A stretch of 64,000 bases of DNA from positions 1-64,000 of the forward strand of contig NZ_JANWTC010000007.1 of NCBI RefSeq assembly GCF_024919295.1, given 5' to 3'. Position 1 is the stretch's first letter; every line of letters begins with the position of its first letter. The notes beneath the pieces were generated by a model. That model searched no databases. It was not told the DNA's origin and saw only the letters and a program-made list of their open reading frames with translations. This DNA comes from Corynebacterium lemuris (GTDB lineage: Bacteria; Actinomycetota; Actinomycetes; Mycobacteriales; Mycobacteriaceae). Below, piece by piece: positions 8,686 to 17,685 of the stretch. A program made the translations under genes and the position numbers.

Positions 8686-10115
8686 ACCGTTCCATCCGTT
8701 TCGCCTCCGTCTTCGCCCTCCTCCTCACCCTGGTCCTGCTGGTCAACCTCACCATCATCCACACCTTCCGCGAGGAGGAGTACGCCAGCAACCCGCTCAA
8801 CCAGCGTGGTTTCTACGAGCTCAAGTCCACCCCGCGCGGGCAGATCTCGGCCGGCGGCATGGTGCTGGCCTCCTCGGCGGCCGATGAGGAAGGCCTCTAC
8901 CAGCGTTCCTACCCCTCCGAGAACCCTGCCGCCTTCGGCTCGGTGACCGGCTTCCTCTCCGACCGCTACGGCGCCTCCGGACTGGAGTCCTCCTACAACG
9001 GGGTGCTCAACGGCACCGACTCCTCGCTGTTCGCCTCCCGCTGGATGGATGTGCTGACCGGCCGCGACACCGCCGGCGCGAACCTGGAGCTCACCATCGA
9101 CCCGCGGATGCAGGAGGTCGCCCACCAGCAGCTGACGGCCAACAACTACGAGGGCGCGGTCGTCGCCATGCGCCCCTCCAGCGGCGCGGTCCTGGCCCTG
9201 GCCTCCTCCCCCGGTTTCGATCCGAACCCGCTGGTCAACCCGTCCACCGCTGACGCCACCTGGGAGGCACTGAACTCGGATCCCGGCAACCCCCTGATCA
9301 ACCACGCCAGCCAGGAGACGCTGCCGCCGGGATCGATCTTCAAGATCATCACCACCGCCGCGGGACTGAACAACGGCTACTCCGCCGGCTCGTCGCTGAC
9401 CGGTGCGCCGTCGATCACCCTGCCGGGCACGAACACCTCCCTGACCAACTACGCGGGCCAGGCCTGCGCCGGCGGCGGATCCGTCACCCTGGAGACCGCC
9501 TTCGAGCTGTCCTGCAACACCGCCTTCGTGGAGATGGCCATCGACGTCGGCACCGACGAGATGCGTTCGGCTGCCGAGGCCTTCGGCATCGGCGAGGACT
9601 ATGATCTCGGCCTGCCCACCTCCCCGGGCAGCCTCGGTGACATCCCCGATGCTGCCGCCCTCGGCCAGACCTCCATCGGCCAGCGCGACGTGACCATGTC
9701 GGCGCTGCAGGCCGCGGTGATGGCCGCGACCGTCGCCAATGACGGGCGTCGGATGGAGCCCTACGTGGTTGACCGGATCACCGGCAGCGATCTGGAGGAG
9801 CTGCGCAGCAGCGAACCGAACGAGATCACCCAGGCCATCTCCCCGGAGGTCGCCGACCAGCTCGAGCAGCTCATGCTCGCCTCCGAGCGCAACACCTCCG
9901 GGGGCCGGGCGGGCATCGCCTCCAAGACGGGCACCGCCGAGCACGGCGCCGACGGCACCCCGCCGCACACCTGGTACGTGGCCTACCTGCCCGACCAGGA
10001 TGTGGCCGTGGCCGTGGTGGTCAAGGACGGCGGCGGTTACGGCCGGGGCGCCACCGGAGGCCAGGTGGCCTCCCCGGTTGGTCGTGCTGTTCTCGACGCC
10101 GCCGGGGGTGCATGA
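8682..10115 (+). CDS. pbpA: Class B penicillin-binding protein PbpA (transpeptidase)
   Basis: A 477-aa class B PBP with a short cytoplasmic N-terminus, one transmembrane helix (about 8-28) and a periplasmic transpeptidase domain. The active-site triad is visible: S218-IF-K221 (PPGSIFK), S277-C-N279 (LSCNTAF) and K415-T-G417 (SKTGTAEH). It crosslinks peptidoglycan made by RodA, is a beta-lactam target, and in mycobacteria is phosphorylated by PknB. The C-terminal LDAAGG region contains a one-mismatch version of the dispersed motif. Its TGA overlaps the pknA ATG. Confidence 0.95.
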   Translation: MNRSIRFASVFALLLTLVLLVNLTIIHTFREEEYASNPLNQRGFYELKSTPRGQISAGGMVLASSAADEEGLYQRSYPSENPAAFGSVTGFLSDRYGASGLESSYNGVLNGTDSSLFASRWMDVLTGRDTAGANLELTIDPRMQEVAHQQLTANNYEGAVVAMRPSSGAVLALASSPGFDPNPLVNPSTADATWEALNSDPGNPLINHASQETLPPGSIFKIITTAAGLNNGYSAGSSLTGAPSITLPGTNTSLTNYAGQACAGGGSVTLETAFELSCNTAFVEMAIDVGTDEMRSAAEAFGIGEDYDLGLPTSPGSLGDIPDAAALGQTSIGQRDVTMSALQAAVMAATVANDGRRMEPYVVDRITGSDLEELRSSEPNEITQAISPEVADQLEQLMLASERNTSGGRAGIASKTGTAEHGADGTPPHTWYVAYLPDQDVAVAVVVKDGGGYGRGATGGQVASPVGRAVLDAAGGA

Positions 10116-11650
10116 TGACTGACACGGCAGGCCGCGAGCGGCTCCAGGAACTCGTCGGCGAGGACTACCTCCTGCAGTGGATCATCGGCCACGGCGGCAT
10201 GTCCACCGTGTGGCTGGCCGATGACGTCCGCAACGACCGGGAGGTGGCAGTCAAGGTCCTGCGCCCGGAGTTCTCCGACAACCGGGAATTCCTCGACCGG
10301 TTCCGCAACGAGGCGGAGACCGCCGAACAGATCGACTCCGACAACGTCGTACGCACCTACGACTACCGCGAGGTCCCCGACCCGGCAGGCCACACCTTCT
10401 GCTTCATCGTCATGGAGTACATCCGCGGTGAATCACTGGCCGACATGCTCGCCCGCGAGGAGACCCTCGATGAGGAGCTGGCCCTCGACGTCCTCGAGCA
10501 GTCAGCCCACGGGCTGTCCGTCATCCACCGCATGGATCTGGTCCACCGCGACATCAAACCCGGCAACCTCATGATCACCCAGAACGGGCAGGTCAAGATC
10601 ACGGACTTCGGCATCGCCAAGGCCGCCGCCGCGGTGCCGCTCACGCGCACCGGCATGGTCGTGGGCACCGCCCAGTACGTCTCCCCGGAGCAGGCCCAGG
10701 GCCGGGAGGTCACCGCCACCAGCGACATCTACTCGCTCGGCGTCGTCGGTTACGAGATGCTCGCCGGCCGCCGCCCCTTCACCGGTGACTCCTCCGTCTC
10801 CGTGGCACTGGCCCACATCAGCCAGGCCCCGCCGCCCTTATCGACGACCGTCAGTGCCCAGACCCGGGAGCTCATCGGCATCGCCCTGCGCAAGGACCCC
10901 GGCCAGCGCTTCGCCGACGGCAACGAGATGGCCCTGGCCGTCTCCGCGGTGCGTCTGGGCCAGCGCCCGCCGCAACCGAAGTCCGCGGCGATGACCCGGC
11001 AGGCCCCTGAGCCCACGCCCACCGAGTCAACCCGCATGCTGGGGGCCACCGCCCACCCGACGACCCTGCGCCCCGCGGCGGCAGCCCCGGGCACGGGGGC
11101 AGCCGCCGCCCCGCAGACCATCCCGCCGCACCCGGCTGTCCGTTCCACCCCGGCCGGCGGAACCGGTGCCGGGGGCGGGGGTTTCCGCACCGGGCTCATC
11201 ATCGCCCTGCTCCTCGCAGCTCTGGGCGGGGGCGCGGCCTTCCTCGCCTGGCAGGCCGGTCTCTTCGGCGGGAATGAGGGGACCGACCCGGATCCGACGA
11301 CTCCGGCGACCACCACCCAGGAGATCGTCACCGAGTGGGTGACCCCCACCGTGCCTGCTCCTGCCCCGCAGCCGGCGCCCCGCCCGCAGCCGACGGTCAC
11401 CGAGGGAATCCCGCCCACCACAGCGGCCCCGACCCCGACCTCCTCGCCGGACCCGACCGGCACAGCGAGGCCCACCCCGACCGTAACCCCGACGCCCACG
11501 CCGACGGTTGCACCGACCCCGACGCCCACGCCCGCCCCGACCGCAGTTCCCACGCCCACCCAGGCGCCACCCACGACAGCCGACGCATCCCCGGCCGAGG
11601 ACGATGAGTCCGCAGGCAGCCCGGCGTTCCTGACCAACGGAGAAACGTAG
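10112..11650 (+). CDS. pknA: Ser/Thr protein kinase PknA
   Basis: A 512-aa receptor-type kinase. The Hanks kinase domain (about 10-275) has a glycine-rich loop GHGGMSTV, the lysine in VAVKVL, HRDIKPGNL (catalytic loop) and DFGIAK (Mg binding). A juxtamembrane segment rich in Ala/Pro/Thr leads to a transmembrane helix at about 359-381. The extracellular tail of about 130 aa is a low-complexity Pro/Thr repeat (PTPTPT-type) with no PASTA domain. ATG codons at 10112 and 10115 both fit. In corynebacteria PknA phosphorylates division and cell-wall proteins and works with PknB, whose GTG overlaps this stop. Confidence 0.94.
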   Translation: MMTDTAGRERLQELVGEDYLLQWIIGHGGMSTVWLADDVRNDREVAVKVLRPEFSDNREFLDRFRNEAETAEQIDSDNVVRTYDYREVPDPAGHTFCFIVMEYIRGESLADMLAREETLDEELALDVLEQSAHGLSVIHRMDLVHRDIKPGNLMITQNGQVKITDFGIAKAAAAVPLTRTGMVVGTAQYVSPEQAQGREVTATSDIYSLGVVGYEMLAGRRPFTGDSSVSVALAHISQAPPPLSTTVSAQTRELIGIALRKDPGQRFADGNEMALAVSAVRLGQRPPQPKSAAMTRQAPEPTPTESTRMLGATAHPTTLRPAAAAPGTGAAAAPQTIPPHPAVRSTPAGGTGAGGGGFRTGLIIALLLAALGGGAAFLAWQAGLFGGNEGTDPDPTTPATTTQEIVTEWVTPTVPAPAPQPAPRPQPTVTEGIPPTTAAPTPTSSPDPTGTARPTPTVTPTPTPTVAPTPTPTPAPTAVPTPTQAPPTTADASPAEDDESAGSPAFLTNGET

Positions 11651-13563
11651 TGACCCTGCTCAGCAACCGCTACCAGCTCGCCGAGGTCATCGGTTCCGGC
11701 GGCATGTCCGAGGTGTACGCCGCCCAGGACACCCTCATCGGCCGTGACGTGGCCGTGAAGATGCTCCGCCCCGAACTCGCCCGCGACATCAGCTTCCGGG
11801 AGCGTTTCCGCCGGGAAGCGCAGAATTCCGGCCGGCTGAACCACCCGGCGATCGTCGCCGTCTACGACACGGGTGAGACGGACATGGACGGCACCGACGT
11901 GCCCTACATCGTCATGGAACGCGTCCACGGCCGCACCCTGCGCGACATCATCCGGGAGGAGGGCCCCCTCGAGCCGGCCCGGGCGGCGGAGGTCCTCATC
12001 CCCGTCTCCGAGGCGCTGCAGGTCAGCCACGACGCGGGCATCATCCACCGCGATGTCAAGCCCGCGAACATCATGATCACCAACACCGGTGAGGTGAAGG
12101 TGATGGACTTCGGCATCGCCCGCGCGCTCGACGACTCCACCTCCGCGATGACGCAGACCTCCGCGGTCATCGGCACCGCCCAGTACCTGTCCCCGGAGCA
12201 GGCGCGGGGCAAGGCCGCTGACGGCCGTTCCGATGTCTACGCCCTGGGTTGTGTCCTCTACGAACTGCTGACCAGCCGACCGCCCTTCGAGGGGGAGACC
12301 CCCTTCGCCGTCGCCTACCAGCATGTCCAGGAGGAACCGGACGCCCCCTCCTCACTCATCAACACGCCCCTGTCCCCCACCGCAGCCGTCAACGTCGACG
12401 CCGTGGTGCTCACCGCCATGGCCAAACACCCCGCCGACCGCTACCAGTCAGCCTCAGCCATGGGCGATGACCTGCGCAAACTGGCACGTAACGCGGTCAC
12501 CGACGCCGCCCGCCACCACATCACCACCGTGGAGCCGGCCGAGGAGTCCGATGACACGCCCACCACCCTGACCGCCGCAGTGCCCGCACGCCGGGAGAAG
12601 GCGGCACAGAGAAGCAACCGCTGGATGGTGTGGCTCGCCGCACTGCTCACGCTCATCGCCGTCGGTGTGGGCGGTGCCTTCGTGTGGGACACGCAGCGCA
12701 ACGGGGGTTTCGGTACGACCTCGCAGACCGTCGCCCTCCCCGATGTCACCGGCCTGCCCCGCCAGGAGGCGGTCGCGCAGCTGGAGGCGGTGGAGCTGCG
12801 CGTCGACATCAACGAGGAACCCTCCCCCGACGTCCCCCGCGGGGATGTCATCCGCACCAACCCCACCGCCGGTTCCCAGCTGCAGCAGGGCACCACCGTC
12901 ACGCTGACCGTGTCCAGCGGCCTCGAGATCACCGATGTGCCCGACCTCATCGGCCTGACCCCGCAGGAGGCCGCCGACGCCCTGTCCGAGGCGGATCTCC
13001 TGCTGGAGCAGCACGTCGAGGAGGAGGTTTCCGAGACCGTCCCCACCGGACAGATCACGGACCAGAACCCGCCGGCCGGCTCGCAGATCTCCAAGGGTTC
13101 GCGGGTGACCATCACCGTCTCCACCGGGCCCGCCCTCATCCGCGTCCCCGCGCTGACGGGCATGCAGATCAGCCAGGCCGAGGCCACCCTCAGCAGCCTG
13201 GGCCTGACCTCCCGGGTGAGCATGGTCGACTCCGCGGAACCCGAGGGCAGCGTCGTCTCCGTCAGTGACGAAGGCGCCGAGGTCCCCCGCGGCACCACCA
13301 TCACCCTGCAGGTCTCCACCGGCCTGGCGCTGACCATGCCCGACATCACCCGTCTCGACGGGCCTGACGCCGAGGACTACCTCCGCGAGCAGGGCTGGAC
13401 CGGCCGGTTGATCACCGGGCAGCCCGTGGCCACGGGCGCGCTTCTCGACGCCGGCCTCATCGCCGTCTCCGAACCCGCCGAAGGTACCCGCATCCGCAGC
13501 AACCAGGACATCACCGTCCGTTACTGGGAGTTCGATGTCGGTGCCCTCGTCCCCGGCGCATAG
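11650..13563 (+). CDS. pknB: PASTA-domain Ser/Thr protein kinase PknB
   Basis: A 637-aa sensor kinase. The kinase domain (about 1-270) shows GSGGMSEV, VAVKML, HRDVKPANI and DFGIAR. A transmembrane helix at about 326-347 is followed by four PASTA repeats, beginning near VALPDVTGL, ITDVPDLIGL, IRVPALTGM and LTMPDITRL. PASTA domains bind muropeptides and lipid II. Known mycobacterial substrates CwlM, MviN and FhaA are also encoded here. It starts with GTG overlapping the pknA TAG. An exact copy of the dispersed 13-mer (13440-13452) lies in the last PASTA domain, encoding LLDAG. Confidence 0.95.
   Translation: MTLLSNRYQLAEVIGSGGMSEVYAAQDTLIGRDVAVKMLRPELARDISFRERFRREAQNSGRLNHPAIVAVYDTGETDMDGTDVPYIVMERVHGRTLRDIIREEGPLEPARAAEVLIPVSEALQVSHDAGIIHRDVKPANIMITNTGEVKVMDFGIARALDDSTSAMTQTSAVIGTAQYLSPEQARGKAADGRSDVYALGCVLYELLTSRPPFEGETPFAVAYQHVQEEPDAPSSLINTPLSPTAAVNVDAVVLTAMAKHPADRYQSASAMGDDLRKLARNAVTDAARHHITTVEPAEESDDTPTTLTAAVPARREKAAQRSNRWMVWLAALLTLIAVGVGGAFVWDTQRNGGFGTTSQTVALPDVTGLPRQEAVAQLEAVELRVDINEEPSPDVPRGDVIRTNPTAGSQLQQGTTVTLTVSSGLEITDVPDLIGLTPQEAADALSEADLLLEQHVEEEVSETVPTGQITDQNPPAGSQISKGSRVTITVSTGPALIRVPALTGMQISQAEATLSSLGLTSRVSMVDSAEPEGSVVSVSDEGAEVPRGTTITLQVSTGLALTMPDITRLDGPDAEDYLREQGWTGRLITGQPVATGALLDAGLIAVSEPAEGTRIRSNQDITVRYWEFDVGALVPGA
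13440..13452 (+). repeat. Dispersed 13-mer GCTTCTCGACGCC, copy 2
   Basis: Exact copy on the plus strand, inside the last PASTA domain of pknB. Confidence 0.8.
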
Positions 13564-13625
13564 TCCTCTGCGGACCCTGACCTGCTGCTAACCTGAACCT
13601 GACACTCCACGGAAAGGCCGACACG

Positions 13626-13892
13626 ATGCCCAAGGCAAAGATCACCAAGAGCCCCCTCGCCCACGCGACCTCCTCCACCAACCGCGCACCGGTGAAGATC
13701 AACACCGGCGGCACCCCGCTCTGGTACAAGATCGTCATGTTCGGCCTGATGCTCGCGGGACTCGCGTGGCTGATCATCAACTACCTCGTCGGCCCCCAGG
13801 TCCCCTTCATGGTCGACCTCGGCGCCTGGAACTACGGCATCGGCTTCGGACTCTTCGTCCTCGGCCTGCTCATGACCATGGGCTGGCGTTAG
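13626..13892 (+). CDS. crgA: Cell division protein CrgA
   Basis: An 88-aa protein with a basic N-terminal tail ([10 protein letters not shown]), and two transmembrane helices (about 32-51 and 66-85) joined by a short loop. This is the CrgA (UPF0233) pattern; CrgA recruits FtsI/CwsA and coordinates septal and polar wall synthesis in actinobacteria. GGAAAGG at 13611-13617 precedes ATG 13626. It lies 62 bp after pknB, and a strong hairpin follows. Confidence 0.93.
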   Translation: MPKAKITKSPLAHATSSTNRAPVKINTGGTPLWYKIVMFGLMLAGLAWLIINYLVGPQVPFMVDLGAWNYGIGFGLFVLGLLMTMGWR

Positions 13893-13985
13893 GGTTCATC
13901 GCAAGTCCTTATTGATGTCGGCTCGGGTGGTCCTGAACGAGCTCACCGGTCTACGCCCGGCTGCATTGTCATCGGCCCCGCATGC

Positions 13986-14028
13986 GACAGGGCCCTGCCC
14001 GACCGGAATGGTCGGGCAGGGCCCTGTC
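13986..14028. terminator. Bidirectional hairpin terminator (crgA / DUF2382 gene)
   Basis: A perfect 19-bp inverted repeat, GACAGGGCCCTGCCCGACC (13986-14004) and its complement (14010-14028), with a 5-nt loop. It sits between the convergent crgA and DUF2382 genes. Confidence 0.85.
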
Positions 14029-14051
14029 TTCATCGGTTGAACCGGGACGGG

Positions 14052-14891
14052 TCAGCGGCGGAGAGTGGGGTCACCCTCGACATCGCCGTCAACGGCGCCA
14101 TCGACGTCGAGCTCCTCGCGGGCGACGTCCTCGCGGACCGTCTCGGTGTCGCGGACGGTCTCCTTGTGCAGGCTGACCTCCTCCACCGGGACGGTCTCCT
14201 TGGTGACGTTCACGCGCTCCTCGCTGAGGGTCACGGAAGCCTCATCCTCGCCGAGGTCGCCGCCGCGGACGGCCCGGTCACCGTCGACCGGGGTGCGCTC
14301 GATGCGGACCTCCTCGCGCTCCACAGGAACTTCGACGGTCTCGGTGTCGTGGACGACGTACTTGCGCAGTCGGACTGCGCCGGTCTGGACGCGCTCCTTG
14401 TCCACGTTGACACGCTCCTCGGAGAGCGTCAGGGAGGAATCGGCATCCACATCGTCGCGTCGGTCGGTCGTGACGTCTGGGGTGACATCGGTACCGCCGG
14501 CGAAGCCTGCGGCCTCGCGGCCCGCCAGACGGTCGCGGTCGTAATCGCGGAGGTCGGCGTCGTAGTTCTCGACGTTGTCCGTGCCCTCCAGGCCGTAATG
14601 GCGGTAGATGACAGACTGGTCCTCATCGGTGAGATGGGCGTCATCGTTGATGCCGGGGGCGTCCTGAATACGGTCCTTGGTAAAGCTCAGGCGCAGTTCC
14701 TCGCCGGTGAGCTGGTGGCCGCGGAGAGGTACCAGGCTGGAACTCATGCCGAAGAGGCCGTGACCCACCTCCACGAAGTCAGGCTGACCGGTGGCGTCAT
14801 TGATGTACACCTGCTTGACGGAGCCCAGCTTGTCGCCGTTCTTGTCGTAGGCGGTAGCGTGGGTGAGATCCTGAATATTGCGGTTGACCAT
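14052..14891 (-). CDS. PRC-barrel / DUF2382 stress-type protein
   Basis: A 279-aa hydrophilic protein. The N-terminal about 100 residues form a PRC-barrel-like domain (KLGSVKQVYIND, FVEVGHGLFG). The C-terminal half is a DUF2382 (YsnF/AvaK-type) domain made of three repeats of LSEERVNV followed by KE and a conserved REE(V/L) segment. Such proteins are associated with general stress, but the biochemical role is unknown. ATG 14891 is chosen because GGAGTG lies just upstream and the PRC domain begins there. The long 5' region upstream contains the distal DnaA-box cluster. Confidence 0.8.
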   Translation of the reverse strand: MVNRNIQDLTHATAYDKNGDKLGSVKQVYINDATGQPDFVEVGHGLFGMSSSLVPLRGHQLTGEELRLSFTKDRIQDAPGINDDAHLTDEDQSVIYRHYGLEGTDNVENYDADLRDYDRDRLAGREAAGFAGGTDVTPDVTTDRRDDVDADSSLTLSEERVNVDKERVQTGAVRLRKYVVHDTETVEVPVEREEVRIERTPVDGDRAVRGGDLGEDEASVTLSEERVNVTKETVPVEEVSLHKETVRDTETVREDVAREELDVDGAVDGDVEGDPTLRR

Positions 14892-15247
14892 TTGTTGCAC
14901 TCCTTCGTTCGGTGATCCATCCGTCCGGGACCCTGACCTTGAGCGGTCGCCGGTAGCCGGTGGATGCTTCATATTCGTTCTTGGTTGTGCATGGCCCAGT
15001 GTAGGAACGAACACATGCATATGCACTTATGTGACCGAACGGTTAGGGAACTGTAATTTTCCCTCCATGAAATATTCAGGAACCTGGCAACCTCACCAGG
15101 CTGAACAGAGTTTCCTGTGCGGATGGGCGGCAGAAAAATGCCGCGGCCACCCACCGGGAATAGTCCCTCCCCGTCATTTAGGGGCCTCTCGGCGCGGCTG
15201 GATGACGGGTGTGCTGCCCTGCCCGCCTCTCCCGAAAACCACCCGAA
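14892..15247. other. Non-coding stretch before the DnaA-box cluster
   Basis: No convincing gene. It should hold the promoter of the DUF2382 gene (minus strand). An AT-richer part near 15000-15070 contains GGTTAGGGAACTGTAATTTT, and a small inverted repeat CCTGG/CCAGG occurs at about 15083-15100. Confidence 0.4.
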
Positions 15248-15551
15248 TGTGGATAACCCGTCAGTTATCCCCAGGGGGGTGAATAATTTAACGACATTAT
15301 CCGGGGCCCCACAGCAGCACTATTCATCCACAGCAGTTATCCACACTGTGGATAGTTACACTGTTGTAATTTTTCGGATATGCGCCGATCCTGCCTCTTC
15401 CACAGGGTACTGACCTGCCATATCGGGGAATTTATCGAACATCTGCGCAGGTGGGGAAAACTCTCCACAAAGTTATCCACAGGCTGGGGACAACCCGGGC
15501 CCAGGTGTGACGCTGACAATATCCACAGATTGATCCCCAACCTGTGGATAA
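15248..15551. other. Distal cluster of DnaA boxes
   Basis: Eight DnaA-box-like 9-mers in 304 bp. Perfect TTATCCACA (either strand): 15248-15256, 15337-15345, 15473-15481, 15543-15551. One-mismatch: 15265-15273 (TTATCCCCA), 15324-15332 (TCATCCACA), 15347-15355 (TGTGGATAG), 15519-15527 (ATATCCACA). The DNA between boxes includes AT-rich runs near 15281-15300 and 15355-15375. Nothing else is encoded here. This is as many perfect boxes as in the dnaA-dnaN gap, yet about 22 kb away. Titration/regulatory site or secondary origin element is inference. Confidence 0.75.
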
Positions 15552-15566
15552 CTTTTCCCCCACAAT

Positions 15567-16214
15567 TTACACAAGCAACACGAGCGCGCAGGCGAGGGCG
15601 AGCACGCCGATGACTCCACCCCACCGCACCCGGGTATCGGGGTGTACGAAGAAGAAGACCATCAGCAGTCCAGCGAACAACCCACCGAGGTGACCCCACA
15701 GGGACACACTCGGGGCAATGAAGGTGTAGACCACATTCACCCCGATGAGGACCAGTGGGGCACGCAGGTCACCTCCCCGGACACGGGTGATGCCAACGAG
15801 CAGGACCATGAGCGCGAAGATTGCCCCGGAGGCCCCGGCGGTGGGGGTGGGCCAGTCCAGCCACAGCACCGTCGCGGAGGCGCCGATCCCGCCGGCGAGG
15901 AAGGCCGCGGCGTATAACGCGGTCCCGGCGAAGCGTTCGATCTCCCGCCCGATGAGCAGCAGCAGGAAACCGTTGATGGCCACATGCCCCAGGTCGATGT
16001 GGAGGAAGACCGCGCCCAGGGCCCGGAACCGGTCGAGACCGCCCTCGGAGACCTCCGGACCGTAGAGGAGCCAGCTGTCGCCGAGGGAGGAGCCGGAGAG
16101 GTTGTACATCAGGGAGCGGGACTGCAGCGCGGTGATCGCGTAGACCACGACGGCCATGAGGGTGAACAGGGTGGTGGCGGGGACGTCATGCCACCACCGG
16201 CGCAGGGTGATCAC
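15567..16214 (-). CDS. Rhomboid family intramembrane serine protease
   Basis: About 215 aa with six or more hydrophobic helices. The catalytic serine is in GASGAIFA, the partner histidine in GHLGGLFAG, and the conserved loop in HIDLGHVAINGF. Rhomboids cleave transmembrane substrates within the membrane. The frame extends to 16241, but GTG 16214 with AGGAG nine bases upstream is preferred, because the upstream ppiA terminator occupies 16241-16277. The same rhomboid-ppiA pair flanks the pkn cluster in C. glutamicum. It reads away from ppiA, and the DnaA-box cluster starts just after its stop. Confidence 0.9.
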   Translation of the reverse strand: MITLRRWWHDVPATTLFTLMAVVVYAITALQSRSLMYNLSGSSLGDSWLLYGPEVSEGGLDRFRALGAVFLHIDLGHVAINGFLLLLIGREIERFAGTALYAAAFLAGGIGASATVLWLDWPTPTAGASGAIFALMVLLVGITRVRGGDLRAPLVLIGVNVVYTFIAPSVSLWGHLGGLFAGLLMVFFFVHPDTRVRWGGVIGVLALACALVLLV

Positions 16215-16240
16215 GGGGAGGGACTCCTGGGGAAAGAGCA

Positions 16241-16277
16241 AGGCCCGCCGCCGTTGCTGGACAACGGGGGCGGGCCT
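16241..16277 (-). terminator. Terminator after ppiA
   Basis: A 16-bp stem with one mismatch: AGGCCCGCCGCCGTTG (16241-16256) and CAACGGGGGCGGGCCT (16262-16277), loop of 5 nt, followed on the minus strand by a weak T-rich stretch (TGCTCTTTCC). Confidence 0.75.
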
Positions 16278-16291
16278 GCGGGAGGGCTGGG

Positions 16292-16813
16292 TCAGGCGAT
16301 GGTGATGGATTCGATGACGACGGGCTCGACCGGGCGGTCCATGCGGTCGGTCGCGGTGGTGGCGATCGCGTCGACGACCTTCTGGGACTCTGCGTCAGTG
16401 ACCTCACCGAAGATGGTGTGGTGGTTGTTCAGGTGCGGGGTCGGGCCGACGGTGATGAAGAACTGGGAACCGTTGGTGCCCGGGCCGGCGTTGGCCATGG
16501 CCAGCAGGTAGGGACGGTCGAAACGCAGTTCCGGGTGGAACTCGTCCGCGAAGTTGAAGCCGGGGCCGCCGCGACCGGTGCCGGTCGGGTCGCCGCCCTG
16601 GATCATGAAGCCGTTGATGACGCGGTGGAAGACAGCGTCGTCGTAGAAGGGGCCGGTCTTCTCGCCCTTGGCGTTCTCGGTGGAGTAGTCCTTCGTGCCC
16701 TGTGCCAGGCCGACGAAGTTGTCGACGGTCACCGGTGCGTGGTTGCCGAAGAGCTCGATGGCGATGTCGCCGCGGTTGGTGTGCAGCGTCGCGGTAGCGG
16801 TCTTGTTGGTCAT
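16292..16813 (-). CDS. ppiA: Peptidyl-prolyl cis-trans isomerase, cyclophilin type
   Basis: A 173-aa single-domain cytoplasmic cyclophilin. Diagnostic segments are HRVINGFMIQGGDPTG (active-site Arg and Gln), FADEFHPEL, MANAGPGTNGSQFFIT and LNNHHTIFGEV. It catalyses proline isomerisation during folding. The frame opens at 16822, but ATG 16813 (MTNKTATATL) fits the family N-terminus. It is a single gene with its own terminator. Confidence 0.94.
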   Translation of the reverse strand: MTNKTATATLHTNRGDIAIELFGNHAPVTVDNFVGLAQGTKDYSTENAKGEKTGPFYDDAVFHRVINGFMIQGGDPTGTGRGGPGFNFADEFHPELRFDRPYLLAMANAGPGTNGSQFFITVGPTPHLNNHHTIFGEVTDAESQKVVDAIATTATDRMDRPVEPVVIESITIA

Positions 16814-16860
16814 GTGGAACATCGTAGCGAAACCAGCGTGCGCGTGCGGGAGGCGGCAGG

Positions 16861-17610
16861 CTAGTTCCCGACCGCCGTAGGCATGTCCTCAGGCAGGTCG
16901 CGCAGTTCCAGGCCGGACACGGTCCGCCAGATGATGTGGTGCAGGCATCCGGGGTCGATCTCCAGATGGTCGGCTGTCCGCCGGAGCAGATCGTGCGCGG
17001 CGGGCAGGGAGAGACCATTGTCCTGCCCCAGCGGTTCCGCCAGGAAGCGCAGCACCATCCAGTCGGGGGTGGGTGCGGGCAACCCGGCGAGCAACAGCAG
17101 ATAGTCGTAGGTGATCTCGGCGCTCTGGCTCTTCAACCCCAACCATCCGGTGCGCACCGGATTATCCCGCGGATTGTCCTCCACCACCCGGTGCAGGTCC
17201 TTGACGGTGCCCAGGCCCAGATCGATCATCAACCGTGCCCCCTGCTGGATGAGTTCGCTCTTCAGCTGCACGCCCGACCTGGTCTGGGCAGGATCGACGT
17301 TGCGCATCACGGACTCCGCCCACAGACGCGGACCGTTGGCCGCCGTGATCGACTGGAGCAGGTTCTCCGGCCCATGCTGGCCCCCGTAGGGGTGTCGGAC
17401 CCGGTAACGGAGCATGACACCGACCACCGATTTGTAGTGGGACCCGGGCGAATAGAGCGCATCGATGAGGCACATCGCCAGGCTGTCGGGGTAGCCTGCC
17501 GGGGTCCGCCACAGGATGGGGTCCCCCAACTGCTTCTCGCAGTAGTCGATCAGAGTCTGGGTCTCAGGGAGGACGGTGTTCACAATGGTTCTCGATTCGA
17601 CAGCCGGCAC
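16861..17610 (-). CDS. Conserved hypothetical protein
   Basis: A 249-aa soluble, mainly helical protein that I do not recognise. There is no signal peptide or membrane segment. Segments such as LAMCLIDALYSPGSHYKSVVGVMLRYR and, near the C-terminus, DWMVLRFLAEPLG faintly recall helix-hairpin-helix glycosylase-like actinobacterial proteins, but no catalytic residue can be assigned. GTG at 17610 starts the frame, and GTG 17583 is an alternative. A TATGAT hexamer lies upstream on the minus strand around 17627-17632, so the 5' leader is very short. Confidence 0.65.
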   Translation of the reverse strand: MPAVESRTIVNTVLPETQTLIDYCEKQLGDPILWRTPAGYPDSLAMCLIDALYSPGSHYKSVVGVMLRYRVRHPYGGQHGPENLLQSITAANGPRLWAESVMRNVDPAQTRSGVQLKSELIQQGARLMIDLGLGTVKDLHRVVEDNPRDNPVRTGWLGLKSQSAEITYDYLLLLAGLPAPTPDWMVLRFLAEPLGQDNGLSLPAAHDLLRRTADHLEIDPGCLHHIIWRTVSGLELRDLPEDMPTAVGN

Positions 17611-17685
17611 GTGATCTGAAGCACAATCATACCCTTATGAGTCGCCGGAATCAGGTGGGAACGGCACCCGGAAGAAGACAGCGTT

